A stretch of DNA of 64,000 bases from Nitrospinaceae bacterium (GTDB lineage Bacteria; Nitrospinota; Nitrospinia; Nitrospinales; Nitrospinaceae): assembly GCA_029261395.1 (NCBI GenBank), contig JAJDBJ010000005.1, forward strand, positions 62,001 through 126,000, written 5' to 3'. Positions 25,300-34,888 of this stretch are shown here, piece by piece. Within the stretch, counting starts at the first letter, position 1. The number at the start of each line of letters is the position of its first letter. Under the pieces are notes generated by a model. It saw only the letters and a program-made list of their open reading frames with translations. It did not search any database and was not told where the DNA came from. A program made the translations under genes and the position numbers.

Positions 25300-26832
25300 T
25301 CAGGTTCCGCAGAAGGTCTTGTAGGAGGGGTCAGGTTTTGGTTCGGCGTAGGCTTCGTTTCCGGCCACTTCGTCGAAGGGATGGCTCAATACTTTCAACA
25401 ATTTCGAGAAGGGTTTCATGTCGGCGTGATCGACTGCGGCTGAGAGGGCTTCTTCGACTTTGTGGTTCCGTGGGATATAGATCGGGTTGACCCGGTCCAT
25501 CGCCTGCGCTCTCGTCTCTGCTGGACCTCCCTCCTGCTCCAGTCGCTTCCGCCAGCGTCGTGCCCACACGTCGAAGGCGCCCGACTGATCGAACAGCTGT
25601 TGCACCGCGTCGTTCTCTCCTCGTACTGCCTGCGAAAGCCGGCGGAAGACGAGGGTGAAATCGGCATGACCGTCTTTCATCACCCAGTGCAGATCGTTGA
25701 CCAGGTCCAGATCGTTGGGGTCTTCCGTCGTTAAACCGAGCTTGGACCGCATCCCAGCCAGCCAGTAATTCTCGTAGAGAGGCTGAATCTTATGGATCGC
25801 GTCGGTCAGCAATTCGATGGCCCGGTCCTGGTCCGGATCGACCAGCGGGACCAGCGTTTCCGCGAACCGGGTCAGGTTCCAGGACAGGATCACCGACTGG
25901 TTGGCATAGGCGTAGCGGCCCTGACGGTCGATGGAGCTGAACACCGTGTCCGGCGCATAGGTATCCATAAACGCGCAGGGTCCGTAATCGATGGTCTCGC
26001 CGGAGATCGTCATGTTGTCGGTGTTCATCACGCCGTGGATGAAACCGACGGTCATCCAGCGCGCCACCAGCGAGGCCTGGGCATCGGCGACTGCTGTGAA
26101 GAATGCCAGGTACGGGTTGTCCGCAGACGCGGTGTCGGGATAGTGCCGCGCCATGGCGTAGTCGGCGAGTGCACGCACTTTGTCGACGCCGCCGTGCCCC
26201 GCGAAAAACTGGAAGGTTCCGACGCGGATGTGGCTGGCGGCAACACGGGTCAGCACCGCGCCGGGCAGTGCGATTTCCCGATACACGTCCTCCCCGGTGG
26301 TCACAGCCGCGAGGGCGCGTGTGGTCGGGATGCCGAGCGCGTGCATGCCCTCCCCGATCAGGTATTCGCGCAGAACCGGACCCAGCGCCGCTTTGCCATC
26401 TCCCCCGCGAGAGAACGGAGTGCGGCCCGATCCTTTCAGTTGGATATCGCGTCGGCGTTGTTGGGTATCGATCACCTCGCCGAGCAGAAGCGCGCGTCCA
26501 TCTCCCAACTGCGATGCGAACCCGCCGAACTGGTGCCCGGCATACGCTTGGGCCAGGGGTTCCGCCCCGTCGGGGATTGCGTTGCCGGAGAAAATCGCGA
26601 GGCCTGCTTCGGAATCGAGCGCGGACGGATCGAGGCCCAGCTCCTCGGCCAGCGCATGGTTGAGTTGTAACAGTTTCGGCGCGGACGCAGGGGCCGCCTG
26701 TTCGCGCGCGAAGAAGCCTTCAAAGGTGCGGGCGTAGCTGTTATCAAAGTTGAAATGCGGGCGCACGGAGTCGGGCGCGTCCTTCGTATCCGTTGGCTTG
26801 TTCACCTGTAATCTCCCGGTATTGTTGTCCAA
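25300..26832 (-). CDS. selO: SelO protein adenylyltransferase (YdiU)
   Basis: A 510-residue pseudokinase-fold AMP transferase. Signatures are YAGHQFGGFASQLGDGRALL, QLKGSGRTPFSRGGDGKAAL, HGVMNTDNM, the metal-binding DYGPCAFMD, and the C-terminal TFCGT where eukaryotic SelO carries selenocysteine. SelO transfers AMP from ATP to Ser/Thr/Tyr of proteins involved in redox homeostasis. The start is a TTG placed immediately after the stop of the upstream yqaA gene, with AGGT upstream. The pairing with YqaA and OsmC fits an oxidative-stress theme (inference). Confidence 0.93.
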   Translation of the reverse strand: MDNNTGRLQVNKPTDTKDAPDSVRPHFNFDNSYARTFEGFFAREQAAPASAPKLLQLNHALAEELGLDPSALDSEAGLAIFSGNAIPDGAEPLAQAYAGHQFGGFASQLGDGRALLLGEVIDTQQRRRDIQLKGSGRTPFSRGGDGKAALGPVLREYLIGEGMHALGIPTTRALAAVTTGEDVYREIALPGAVLTRVAASHIRVGTFQFFAGHGGVDKVRALADYAMARHYPDTASADNPYLAFFTAVADAQASLVARWMTVGFIHGVMNTDNMTISGETIDYGPCAFMDTYAPDTVFSSIDRQGRYAYANQSVILSWNLTRFAETLVPLVDPDQDRAIELLTDAIHKIQPLYENYWLAGMRSKLGLTTEDPNDLDLVNDLHWVMKDGHADFTLVFRRLSQAVRGENDAVQQLFDQSGAFDVWARRWRKRLEQEGGPAETRAQAMDRVNPIYIPRNHKVEEALSAAVDHADMKPFSKLLKVLSHPFDEVAGNEAYAEPKPDPSYKTFCGT

Positions 26833-27273
26833 TCAATCTACCTGCAATATTAAATAACTGACGACGATATAGCGAATCAATTTACCTGCGGTGACCAAGA
26901 GCACAAACCACACTAAGCGAATCCGCAAAATTCCCGCGACAACGGTGATGGGATCACCAATGACAGGCACCCAGGCAAAACACAGCGAGAATAATCCGTA
27001 TTTCGTAAAACGTTGTTCTGCCCGTGTAAAGTCCTCTTCGGAAATCTTCAGCCACTTGTTGGCCACCTTCGGGCCAGCCCAATAGCCCAGGGCATAATTC
27101 GTGAGCGATCCCAACACATTGCCAACAGTTGCGATGGCGACCAGGGCGATAGGCGATAAACCGTTCAACAGCAGGACACTTAAAACCACTTCCGAGCTCA
27201 ACGGTAAAATGGTCGCGGCTAAAAACGCGGCGATAAAAAGGCCGAAATATCCCAGCTCAGCAAAAGAGTCCAT
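26833..27273 (-). CDS. yqaA: YqaA-family VTT-domain membrane protein
   Basis: A 146-residue small DedA/VTT-like protein. ATILPLSSEVVLSVLLLNGL, GNVLGSLTNYALGYWAG, FAWVPVIGDPITVVAGILR and GKLIRYIVVSYL match YqaA throughout. VTT proteins are linked to lipid scrambling or membrane homeostasis. It is first in a two-gene unit with selO (no gap). A frameshifted near-copy is at 11075-11513; this copy is intact and of the usual length. Confidence 0.88.
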   Translation of the reverse strand: MDSFAELGYFGLFIAAFLAATILPLSSEVVLSVLLLNGLSPIALVAIATVGNVLGSLTNYALGYWAGPKVANKWLKISEEDFTRAEQRFTKYGLFSLCFAWVPVIGDPITVVAGILRIRLVWFVLLVTAGKLIRYIVVSYLILQVD

Positions 27274-27314
27274 GTTGTTTATTGATTAAGCGTTGATATG
27301 GGGAGAACCGGACA

Positions 27315-27437
27315 TTACACACAGTAAGGCGGGATGCCCTCTTCGACCGACTCACCGGGTTGGCCGCTTTGGCTGTTCGGGATGTTCCTGGCGGTGCCGG
27401 TGATTATTTTCTGGCGGGAGATTTCGATTTGCCGCAT
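27315..27437 (-). CDS. Possible 40-residue peptide or gene relic
   Basis: The frame begins MRQIEISRQKIITG with AAAGGAG close upstream and ends SVEEGIPPYCV. The C-terminal motif recurs in broken form in repeat family 2 at 24360-24405 and 27990-28068, so this may be the best-preserved end of a lost protein rather than a gene. Function unknown. Confidence 0.3.
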   Translation of the reverse strand: MRQIEISRQKIITGTARNIPNSQSGQPGESVEEGIPPYCV

Positions 27438-27478
27438 GAACTCCTTTACACGGCAAGAACCGGCCAAATGCGGTCGTT

Positions 27479-27880
27479 TCACATGTACTTCACGACAGCC
27501 TCACCTTCGATTAACACCTGTCCCTCATTGTTAATACAAATGGTACGCAATGTTACGATTGGCTTGTCATCCCGGATTCCAACTATTTCGACTGACGCCG
27601 TTACTTGATCCCCGATTGAAACGGGTGCTTTAAAACTCAGGCTTTGTCCTAAATATATGGATCCCTCTCCAGGAAGTTCAACCCCTATAAGTGCAGAGAA
27701 CATACTGGCAACCAACATTCCATGTACGATTCGCTTTCCAAAAACAGTAGACGAAGCATAACTCTCGTCCAAATGAATAGGATTGGTATCCGTTGAAATT
27801 TCAGAATATTGGATAACATCCTCCTCGGTAAATACCTTACTCAAGGAAGCTTTATCGCCAACGGCCATTTTCTTTTTCAT
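27479..27880 (-). CDS. MaoC-like (R)-enoyl-CoA hydratase
   Basis: A 133-residue hotdog-fold protein. The hydratase-2 catalytic segment is present: STDTNPIHLDESYASSTVFG with the Asp/His pair, followed by KRIVHGMLVASMFSALIG. Such PhaJ/MaoC enzymes hydrate trans-2-enoyl-CoA to (R)-3-hydroxyacyl-CoA, feeding fatty-acid or polyester metabolism. It is monocistronic; either Met1 or Met5 may be the start. The gap to queF (27881-28274) contains only repeats. Confidence 0.87.
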   Translation of the reverse strand: MKKKMAVGDKASLSKVFTEEDVIQYSEISTDTNPIHLDESYASSTVFGKRIVHGMLVASMFSALIGVELPGEGSIYLGQSLSFKAPVSIGDQVTASVEIVGIRDDKPIVTLRTICINNEGQVLIEGEAVVKYM

Positions 27881-27947
27881 ATCTTGGCTACATAATTTGT
27901 TAGGGAACTATTCTGCATACCGTTCAAATCCTCTCCTCGCAACCCAC

Positions 27948-28068
27948 CCACGTCCGCTATGGGTCGATTCCATCCATTTAGATTTGTAACAGAAAACCTG
28001 CCTGGACATTATACACCGTACAGCGGGATGCCTCTTCGACAAGTGCGTCGAGTTGGCCGTTTTGGATG
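27948..28068. repeat. Dispersed repeat family 2, third copy
   Basis: cgtccgctatgggtcgattc and ggacattatacaccgtacag match 24301-24405 and, in part, 27305-27368. On the minus strand a one-base loss disrupts the VEE-GIPLYGV relic reading. Non-coding. Confidence 0.5.
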
Positions 28069-28085
28069 CTCCGGTCTATCCGCCA

Positions 28086-28264
28086 GAGCAAATTTAAAAC
28101 TTTCGAATTGTGCCCTGTGACCAACAATCGCCGTCAACGGCTAACCAGTTCCCCCTCCGGGGAGGAGCCGGGCAAGGCCCGGAGCAAATTTAAAACTTTC
28201 GAATTGTGCCCCGTGGCCAACAATCGCCGTCAACGGCTAACAAGTTCCCCCTCCGGGGAGGAGC
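28086..28264. repeat. Two direct copies of a 96-bp-period repeat
   Basis: An 83-base sequence starting gagcaaatttaaaactttcg and ending ccctccggggaggag occurs at 28086-28168 and again at 28182-28264 with few changes. Related pieces (gagggaggtaactggctgac) lie inverted at about 59795-59820. Only two units without CRISPR-like spacers are present. Confidence 0.75.
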
Positions 28265-28274
28265 GTCACGCTGT

Positions 28275-28661
28275 TTACTTCTTGCGCTTGGGTTTGGCCT
28301 TTCGGGGTTTGCCGTGATGCTCGACACTGACGGTGGTGTAGATGCCGCCGCGCACGAAAAACTCGCCCTCCACCTGCATCCACCGCGGTTGGCAGGCGGC
28401 CACCAGGTCGTCGAGAATCTTGTTGATCACCGCTTCGTGGAAAGCGCCCTCGTCTCGGTACGACCACAAATACAGCTTGAGCGACTTCAACTCGATGCAC
28501 TCGTGGTCGGGCACGTAATGGATATCGATATGGGCGAAATCCGGCTGGCCGGTGCGTGGACACAGGCAGGTGAACTCCGGGCACTCCATATGGATCTCAT
28601 AATCCCGGTCGGGATAGGGGTTGAGGAACACTTCCAGCTCTTTAGCAGTTTTTTTTGGCAT
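28275..28661 (-). CDS. queF: 7-cyano-7-deazaguanine reductase QueF
   Basis: A 128-residue unimodular QueF. The thioimide-forming Cys is Cys34 in [15 protein letters not shown]. The QueF motif [20 protein letters not shown] (58-76) carries the substrate-binding Glu/His. It reduces preQ0 to preQ1 with NADPH in queuosine biosynthesis. The C-terminal tail is very basic ([11 protein letters not shown]). It stands alone here; other queuosine genes are not in the window. Confidence 0.93.
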   Translation of the reverse strand: MPKKTAKELEVFLNPYPDRDYEIHMECPEFTCLCPRTGQPDFAHIDIHYVPDHECIELKSLKLYLWSYRDEGAFHEAVINKILDDLVAACQPRWMQVEGEFFVRGGIYTTVSVEHHGKPRKAKPKRKK

Positions 28662-28749
28662 GATTCTCGGCTTTTTTGAGGTTTTTTGAATTATTTTCGG
28701 TCTCGACCTTGCATTTCGGTTCTGAGGTATTATTTATGATAGTATCTTG

Positions 28750-28776
28750 TTAGCACTTACGGCTGAAGAGTGCTAA
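28750..28776. promoter_or_regulatory. CIRCE operator of groESL
   Basis: TTAGCACTT, nine bases, GAGTGCTAA: the HrcA-binding CIRCE inverted repeat with one mismatch in the left arm. TTGCAT (28709-28714) and TATGAT (28735-28740), spaced 20 bases, are a candidate promoter just upstream, placing the transcription start at the operator. The groES start is 154 bases downstream, leaving a long leader. Repression by HrcA and heat-shock release are expected from family knowledge. Confidence 0.9.
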
Positions 28777-28929
28777 TTTTCGGCACCCTCAACTGGCCAA
28801 AATCGCATAACTTATTATTTTAAAATGACTTACAGGAACAACGCCGTCATTCTCGTTTTGATTCAAAACGTTTATTGAATAGGTTTTAACTCAGAAATTG
28901 AATTCTATCACTATTTATAAGGAGTTGTT

Positions 28930-29217
28930 ATGAAGATTCGTCCGTTACAAGACCGCATTCTGGTTCAGCCCATCAAGGATAAGGAAGTTCGCAAAAGTGG
29001 CATCATCATCCCCGATTCGGCGCAGGAAAAACCGATTGAAGGTCGGGTAAAGGCTGTAGGCGCCGGTAAGGTGGGAGACGACGGCAAACGCGTGAAGCTC
29101 GACGTGAAAGTCGGCGACAAAGTGCTGTACAGCAAGTACGGCGGCACCGAGATCAAAATTGAAGGGGACGATTTTCTGCTGATGCGGGAAGACGATATCC
29201 TCGGCATCGTCGAGTAA
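28930..29217 (+). CDS. groES: Co-chaperonin GroES
   Basis: A 95-residue Hsp10: [15 protein letters not shown], a mobile loop around [35 protein letters not shown], and the terminal EDDILGIVE. It caps GroEL to enclose substrate proteins. AAGGAG lies upstream; groEL follows after 53 bases in the same operon under the CIRCE element. Confidence 0.97.
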   Translation: MKIRPLQDRILVQPIKDKEVRKSGIIIPDSAQEKPIEGRVKAVGAGKVGDDGKRVKLDVKVGDKVLYSKYGGTEIKIEGDDFLLMREDDILGIVE

Positions 29218-29270
29218 TCCCAAACCAAACCCAAAAACACTATTCATCTAATTTCAGGAGATTGATATAA

Positions 29271-30935
<1,665 letters not shown>

Positions 30936-30963
30936 TTCCGCTTTACCTTAAGCACGAAACACC

Positions 30964-30996
30964 GACCCCCGGTCCTCACGGACTGGGGGTTTTTCT
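30964..30996 (+). terminator. Rho-independent terminator of groESL
   Basis: acccccggtcc, a four-base loop, ggactgggggt, then ttttt: an 11-pair stem with one mismatch and a U-run, 29 bases after the groEL stop. Confidence 0.9.
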
Positions 30997-31003
30997 TTTA
31001 AAT

Positions 31004-31030
31004 TTGACTTTTCGAAGATATCCGTATAAT
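31004..31030 (+). promoter_or_regulatory. Sigma-70 promoter after groESL
   Basis: TTGACT (31004-31009) and TATAAT (31025-31030) are near-consensus with a short 15-base spacer. The predicted start is near 31037, within eight bases of a structured non-coding stretch and 220 bases before the next gene. Confidence 0.6.
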
Positions 31031-31036
31031 ATCCTA

Positions 31037-31200
31037 CAAATCAATTACTTATGATATGTCCGATTTCGTGTTTCGGATGGGATGGCCGCGCTGGAGAGGT
31101 GTTTTACCGACCCGGTAAGGGAGTCCTCTACCCTTTTTCATCCTCTCTAAACTTTTTTCTCCAGTTGTGGTAAATTCAATGGCTCGATGCGGCCAAACGT
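31037..31200 (+). ncRNA. Candidate structured RNA or long 5' leader
   Basis: Between its own promoter and the next gene lie nested complementary segments. tggccgc (31083-31089) pairs with gcggcca (31189-31195). ctggaga (31091-31097) pairs with tctccag (31158-31164). Inside are the perfect hairpin ttaccg-acc-cggtaa (31104-31118) and agagg/cctct. A 5' hairpin tccga/tcgga lies at about 31058-31075. No known RNA family is recognised. It could be a free small RNA or a leader controlling the outer-membrane gene at 31258. Confidence 0.4.
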
Positions 31201-31257
31201 AACCGATGGATCTTCGAGTACCCTTTTTCAAACATCAACCTCCCCTGCTGGATTCAA

Positions 31258-32445
31258 TTGAACTCTCTGCTTCCCACTAACCAACACAACAATCCCCGAC
31301 GCAGACTGTTTGCAGTGGGATTTTTGATTTTGCTACTTGCGTCCATGTTCCCGGCAAGTCCGGTTGGGGCGGAGTCGCCGCTGTCGCTGGTGATCGAAAA
31401 CCAGACTTACGTTTATAATCAGGAAACCGACAAGGAAGTGGATTCGACTTTGCAGACCGAAGGGTTCACTCTGATTGGAAACCTGTCCAGGGCGTTTTTC
31501 CAGTACAAGATCAAAAAAGGATTACTGATCGAAGCGGGCGTCCTGTGGAATTTTGAGTTTGGAGAGGATAATGTCCCCGACGAGGTGGACCCGATCATTT
31601 CCCTGCATTATGCCTTTGCTGAAGACTGGCTACTCACTGCGGGAACTATTGACCGGAACCATCCCCTGCACGACGCATTTTTCAACGACAGCCTGCGCTA
31701 TATTGAACCCATCGAGCAGGGGCTCCAAATCAAAGCCAATTCCCGGCATATCCGGCAGGACTTGTGGCTGAGTTGGGAAGAACGGGAAACCACCACCCAG
31801 CGCGAAAAATTTTCCATTGGCAATGTCACCCAGTTGAAGGCCGGAGGTTTCATGCTGGAGGGACAGGCTTACTGGGTTCACCTGGGAGGCCAGAAAAACT
31901 CCGGTCCCGGTGTGTTCAACAATTTAAGTTTGGGCGCGGGTACCGGCTACACCTACCGTCCGGAAAAAACCGGCGGCAGTTCCCACTGGCTTGATGAAAT
32001 CGGATTCACCGTTCATTACCTTCAGAACAGTGACGATCCGCCCGCCTTACCGAAGGTCGATGATAACGGTATGGCCTACCGCGCTTTTGTAACGGCCTGG
32101 GACACTTATATTTATTATCAGCATTGGCGGGGGGGCAGTCTTAATTTCAATTCGCCTCGCGGGGATATCACCATGCCGGGCAAACCGCTGGCCAAAGGCG
32201 ATCCTATTTACCGTGCGCGAATATATGACGAGGTGGGGCTGATCAAGACCTGGCAGTTGGCGGATGAAGTGATCGCGACGGTGGATTTACGGGCTCAGTT
32301 TACGCTGGGGCGATTCCAACCCATCATGGCGGTTAACTTCACCTGGCGACCCACATTTCCGCTGTTCGAGGATTATTTTAAAAACCGCACGCGGCCTGCA
32401 CCCGAGCCGATGGAACCTGCTATCGGTCGGCCTTACGGTTTTTGA
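31258..32445 (+). CDS. Putative outer-membrane beta-barrel protein
   Basis: A 395-residue protein with basic residues (RRR) then a hydrophobic signal segment ending SPVGA. The mature part alternates aromatic and polar residues in strands, such as FFQYKIKKGLLIEAGVLWNF and VIATVDLRAQFTLGRFQPIM, and ends in short strands, as expected for an outer-membrane barrel. No family is recognised. The start is TTG at 31258 with no good ribosome site; no ATG upstream of the signal exists. Its 3' end overlaps the convergent EF-hand-like gene by 13 bases. Confidence 0.6.
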   Translation: MNSLLPTNQHNNPRRRLFAVGFLILLLASMFPASPVGAESPLSLVIENQTYVYNQETDKEVDSTLQTEGFTLIGNLSRAFFQYKIKKGLLIEAGVLWNFEFGEDNVPDEVDPIISLHYAFAEDWLLTAGTIDRNHPLHDAFFNDSLRYIEPIEQGLQIKANSRHIRQDLWLSWEERETTTQREKFSIGNVTQLKAGGFMLEGQAYWVHLGGQKNSGPGVFNNLSLGAGTGYTYRPEKTGGSSHWLDEIGFTVHYLQNSDDPPALPKVDDNGMAYRAFVTAWDTYIYYQHWRGGSLNFNSPRGDITMPGKPLAKGDPIYRARIYDEVGLIKTWQLADEVIATVDLRAQFTLGRFQPIMAVNFTWRPTFPLFEDYFKNRTRPAPEPMEPAIGRPYGF

Positions 32446-33161
32446 GTGATGTCCGGTTTGCCGTCGAAGTTTCGGTCCTTTTCCACACGAATCACTTTCC
32501 CGTCCTTGTCCAGATATTCCCAATAGTCGGCTTTGCCGTCGTGATTGATGTCATAGGCCACGCGCTCCAATTGCTCTGAAGCATTGAAATACTGCCATTG
32601 ATCGCGTTTTTGGTCGCCGTTGGTATCGAACGCGGCTTCCGTTACTTTCTCCTGACGAAACCGATCCCAACGGTCCACCTTTCCATCATGATCCGTGTCA
32701 TACTTTGCTTTTTCCAAAACACCGTGCTCGTCATAAAACTTCCAGATATTGATCTTGCCGTTGTGGTTGTCGTCGATTTCTCCGCGTATTAATTTTCCCG
32801 CCGCATTGAAAAATTCTTTCCAATCGACCTTGCCGTCGTTGTTGGAATCTTTTTCGATACGGTCGACCTGATTCTTGCCGGAGTAATACTGGGTCTGCTC
32901 AAACGTTCCATCGTGATCCGTATCAAATTTGATTCGGTCCAGTATTTTATCAGACTTGAAGAATTGGACCTGATCGATCACGCCATTGAAGTTCAGATCA
33001 TACTCCACCTTCAGCACCTCACCAGAGTCGGCAACATGATGCCATTGATCAACCTTGCCGTCGAAATTGGAGTCCACTTCCATCCTGCCCGCGAACAGAA
33101 GAGTGGACCACGCCAGGCATATCCCCACAACTATGAATGTCCAAAATAATTTTTTATACAC
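32433..33161 (-). CDS. Secreted EF-hand-like calcium-binding repeat protein
   Basis: A 242-residue protein, signal peptide ending LLFAG, followed by nine or ten repeats of about 22-24 residues. Each holds a calcium-loop pattern D-x-(D/N)-x-D/N-G-x-x-D followed by an aromatic strand, for example DSNFDGKVDQWHH and DTDHDGKVDRWDRF. This resembles dockerin/EF-hand-like loops in extracellular proteins. The start is GTG at 33161, fixed by CAGGAG seven bases upstream; the open frame to 33200 has no such site. Function unknown, probably periplasmic calcium binding. Confidence 0.75.
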   Translation of the reverse strand: MYKKLFWTFIVVGICLAWSTLLFAGRMEVDSNFDGKVDQWHHVADSGEVLKVEYDLNFNGVIDQVQFFKSDKILDRIKFDTDHDGTFEQTQYYSGKNQVDRIEKDSNNDGKVDWKEFFNAAGKLIRGEIDDNHNGKINIWKFYDEHGVLEKAKYDTDHDGKVDRWDRFRQEKVTEAAFDTNGDQKRDQWQYFNASEQLERVAYDINHDGKADYWEYLDKDGKVIRVEKDRNFDGKPDITQKP

Positions 33162-33247
33162 GGTCACTCCTGAAAGAAAACAATGCACAAATTGTAGCAT
33201 GACCCATGAGGAGACGAATTACTTTTATCGGGAGGAAGGTTGCTTTT

Positions 33248-33748
33248 TCAATGGAGCTGATTGATTTTGGCTTCAATCATTTTCCGGGTGACTCCGCCCC
33301 CGAACACCTTTTCTCGAATAATACCGTCGGGTGTAATAAAAAAGGTGACCGGCAAGTTGACCACCCTGTACTCCTGGGAGACATTTCCATAGGCATCCAG
33401 CAAAATCGAAAAACTCAAACCTTTGTCTCGAATATATTCACCCACCTTTTCTTTCGATTCAGCCAAATTGATTCCTATGATTTTCACTTTGGGATGCAAA
33501 GACTCATGGGCTTTTTGAAATTCAGGCATTTCCTTGATGCACGGAACACACCAGGTCGCCCAAAAATTAAGGACCACCAACCGCCCCTTCAAGTCGGACA
33601 TGTTTACAGTCTGGCCATCGACGGCTTCCAGATTAAAAGTCGGGGCCGGCCCGCCCACCAGGGGCGGGGACGCGGCCATTCCCATTAAAAAAAGACTCAA
33701 AAATACAACGGGAGCACATCGGGATTTTATGAATGATTTAAAAGCCAT
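33248..33748 (-). CDS. TlpA/ResA-type thiol-disulfide protein
   Basis: A 166-residue secreted thioredoxin-fold protein. A signal segment precedes VGGPAPTFNLEAVDGQTVNM, then NFWATWCVPCIKEMPEF (redox pair Cys67, Cys70), and the cis-Pro region VNLPVTFFITPDG. Such proteins reduce disulfides in the periplasm, often for cytochrome c or copper-site assembly. The ATG at 33748 overlaps the last codons of the upstream barrel gene, so the two are coupled. A TTG 24 bases upstream is an alternative. Confidence 0.88.
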   Translation of the reverse strand: MAFKSFIKSRCAPVVFLSLFLMGMAASPPLVGGPAPTFNLEAVDGQTVNMSDLKGRLVVLNFWATWCVPCIKEMPEFQKAHESLHPKVKIIGINLAESKEKVGEYIRDKGLSFSILLDAYGNVSQEYRVVNLPVTFFITPDGIIREKVFGGGVTRKMIEAKINQLH

Positions 33749-34730
33749 AAGATATCCCCGCCATGATTCCAAAATTCGGAACCAGATTCACTTCGTTCAC
33801 TCTCTGGTAAACCGGAATTTGAACATGGCTGTATAAAGAAACATTTTCAGAGGCGGCCAACACAATGCCCGGCGTCACATTGATAAAGGTGATCCCGGTA
33901 TTCGGTACATCCATACCCAAAAACTCATCGCGCCGGGAAATTCGGGTATTGATTTGAGTGATCAGATTAATCTTCTCGTTCAATTGATAACTCACACCGC
34001 CATCAATAAAAGTGCTGTCTCCAAATTCATAATCCAGACTATTTTCGGTGGTGAACCGGTGCGATGCCGAAGCAAACAAGCCCAGTTTATTGGGGATGAG
34101 GGAAAAGCTGTAAAGCGCCGAAAGGATGGGGTCGTTCGAACCCGTGCCCGGCATGATGGTCGGCTCGTTGATGTCTCCTTCCGAGTTTTTTAATTTAAAA
34201 TCTCCCGAAGCAAATTTGAGCCCGACACCAGCGATCAGCTGGTGCTTAACCGTTTGCCACACCGCATATTTGGCCATGAGTGTGATGTCGCCGAAACCAC
34301 TGGTGCCATCCTGATTGGTAAACTCCGGACTGGGTGTGCCGATACCATCAATATGCTCATGCTTCCGGTCATTCAAAAAAGGCACACTCATGGAAAGAGT
34401 GAAGCGTTCCGTAACTCCATAACTGATATCCAGTTGGGCGAGTTCATTAATCGTTCTAAATTCTCTATGATGGGCCGGTTCAATCATCCCGGTTTCAAAT
34501 TCTACTTTGGCCACGTCCACATTCCCAGAAAAATCACTCGAACCTTTTTTCTTGTCGGTCTGCCGGATATAGCGGTACGACAAGTCCACCACGAACCGGC
34601 CTTCGTTGGCCAGACCGGACTGGGATCCCCGGATCAAAGTACAATTGGACGATCCGCAACTGGCTTCGGCCAACGAAATAAAATTCAACGTCAAAAAAAC
34701 ACAAACAATAAACAGACACAATCTTTTCAT
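33738..34730 (-). CDS. Outer-membrane barrel, phenol-degradation MetA-like
   Basis: A 330-residue protein with a signal peptide ending AEA, then SCGSSNCTLIRGSQSG. The body resembles the MetA/phenol-pathway outer-membrane transporter family: LDISYGVTERFTLSMSVPFL, GFGDITLMAKYAVW, LIAGVGLKFASGDF and a terminal aromatic GISYGF. It presumably forms a pore; substrate unknown. It is followed, with overlap, by the TlpA-like gene and preceded on the same strand by the Cys/His-rich protein at 34889, suggesting one envelope operon. Confidence 0.72.
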   Translation of the reverse strand: MKRLCLFIVCVFLTLNFISLAEASCGSSNCTLIRGSQSGLANEGRFVVDLSYRYIRQTDKKKGSSDFSGNVDVAKVEFETGMIEPAHHREFRTINELAQLDISYGVTERFTLSMSVPFLNDRKHEHIDGIGTPSPEFTNQDGTSGFGDITLMAKYAVWQTVKHQLIAGVGLKFASGDFKLKNSEGDINEPTIMPGTGSNDPILSALYSFSLIPNKLGLFASASHRFTTENSLDYEFGDSTFIDGGVSYQLNEKINLITQINTRISRRDEFLGMDVPNTGITFINVTPGIVLAASENVSLYSHVQIPVYQRVNEVNLVPNFGIMAGISYGF

Positions 34731-34888
34731 TATTAGTTTTCCTTTCTAAAGATAAAATGGGGCAACCCTCCGACGAATGCGTTTTGTCCTTATTCAAGGA
34801 GAAAATGCGAGCCTCAACAAATTGAGGCACCGCGCACAACGGACGGGTAACGATTAAGAGTTGAAGTTTGAAAACCTAAGAGGTGGGA

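Noticed and set aside
25300-25320. Selenocysteine site in SelO
   Set aside because: The C-terminal residue is encoded by a normal Cys codon (TFCGT); no in-frame TGA or SECIS-like need.
25792-26670. Plus-strand ORF of 292 codons over selO
   Set aside because: Arg/His/Gly-rich antisense translation; selO motifs are complete on the other strand.
28086-28264. Direct repeats as a possible CRISPR array
   Set aside because: Only two long units with a 13-base gap, no spacers and no cas genes.
31049-31231. 60-codon minus-strand ORF after groEL
   Set aside because: No ribosome site or domain; the region is better explained by RNA structure on the plus strand.
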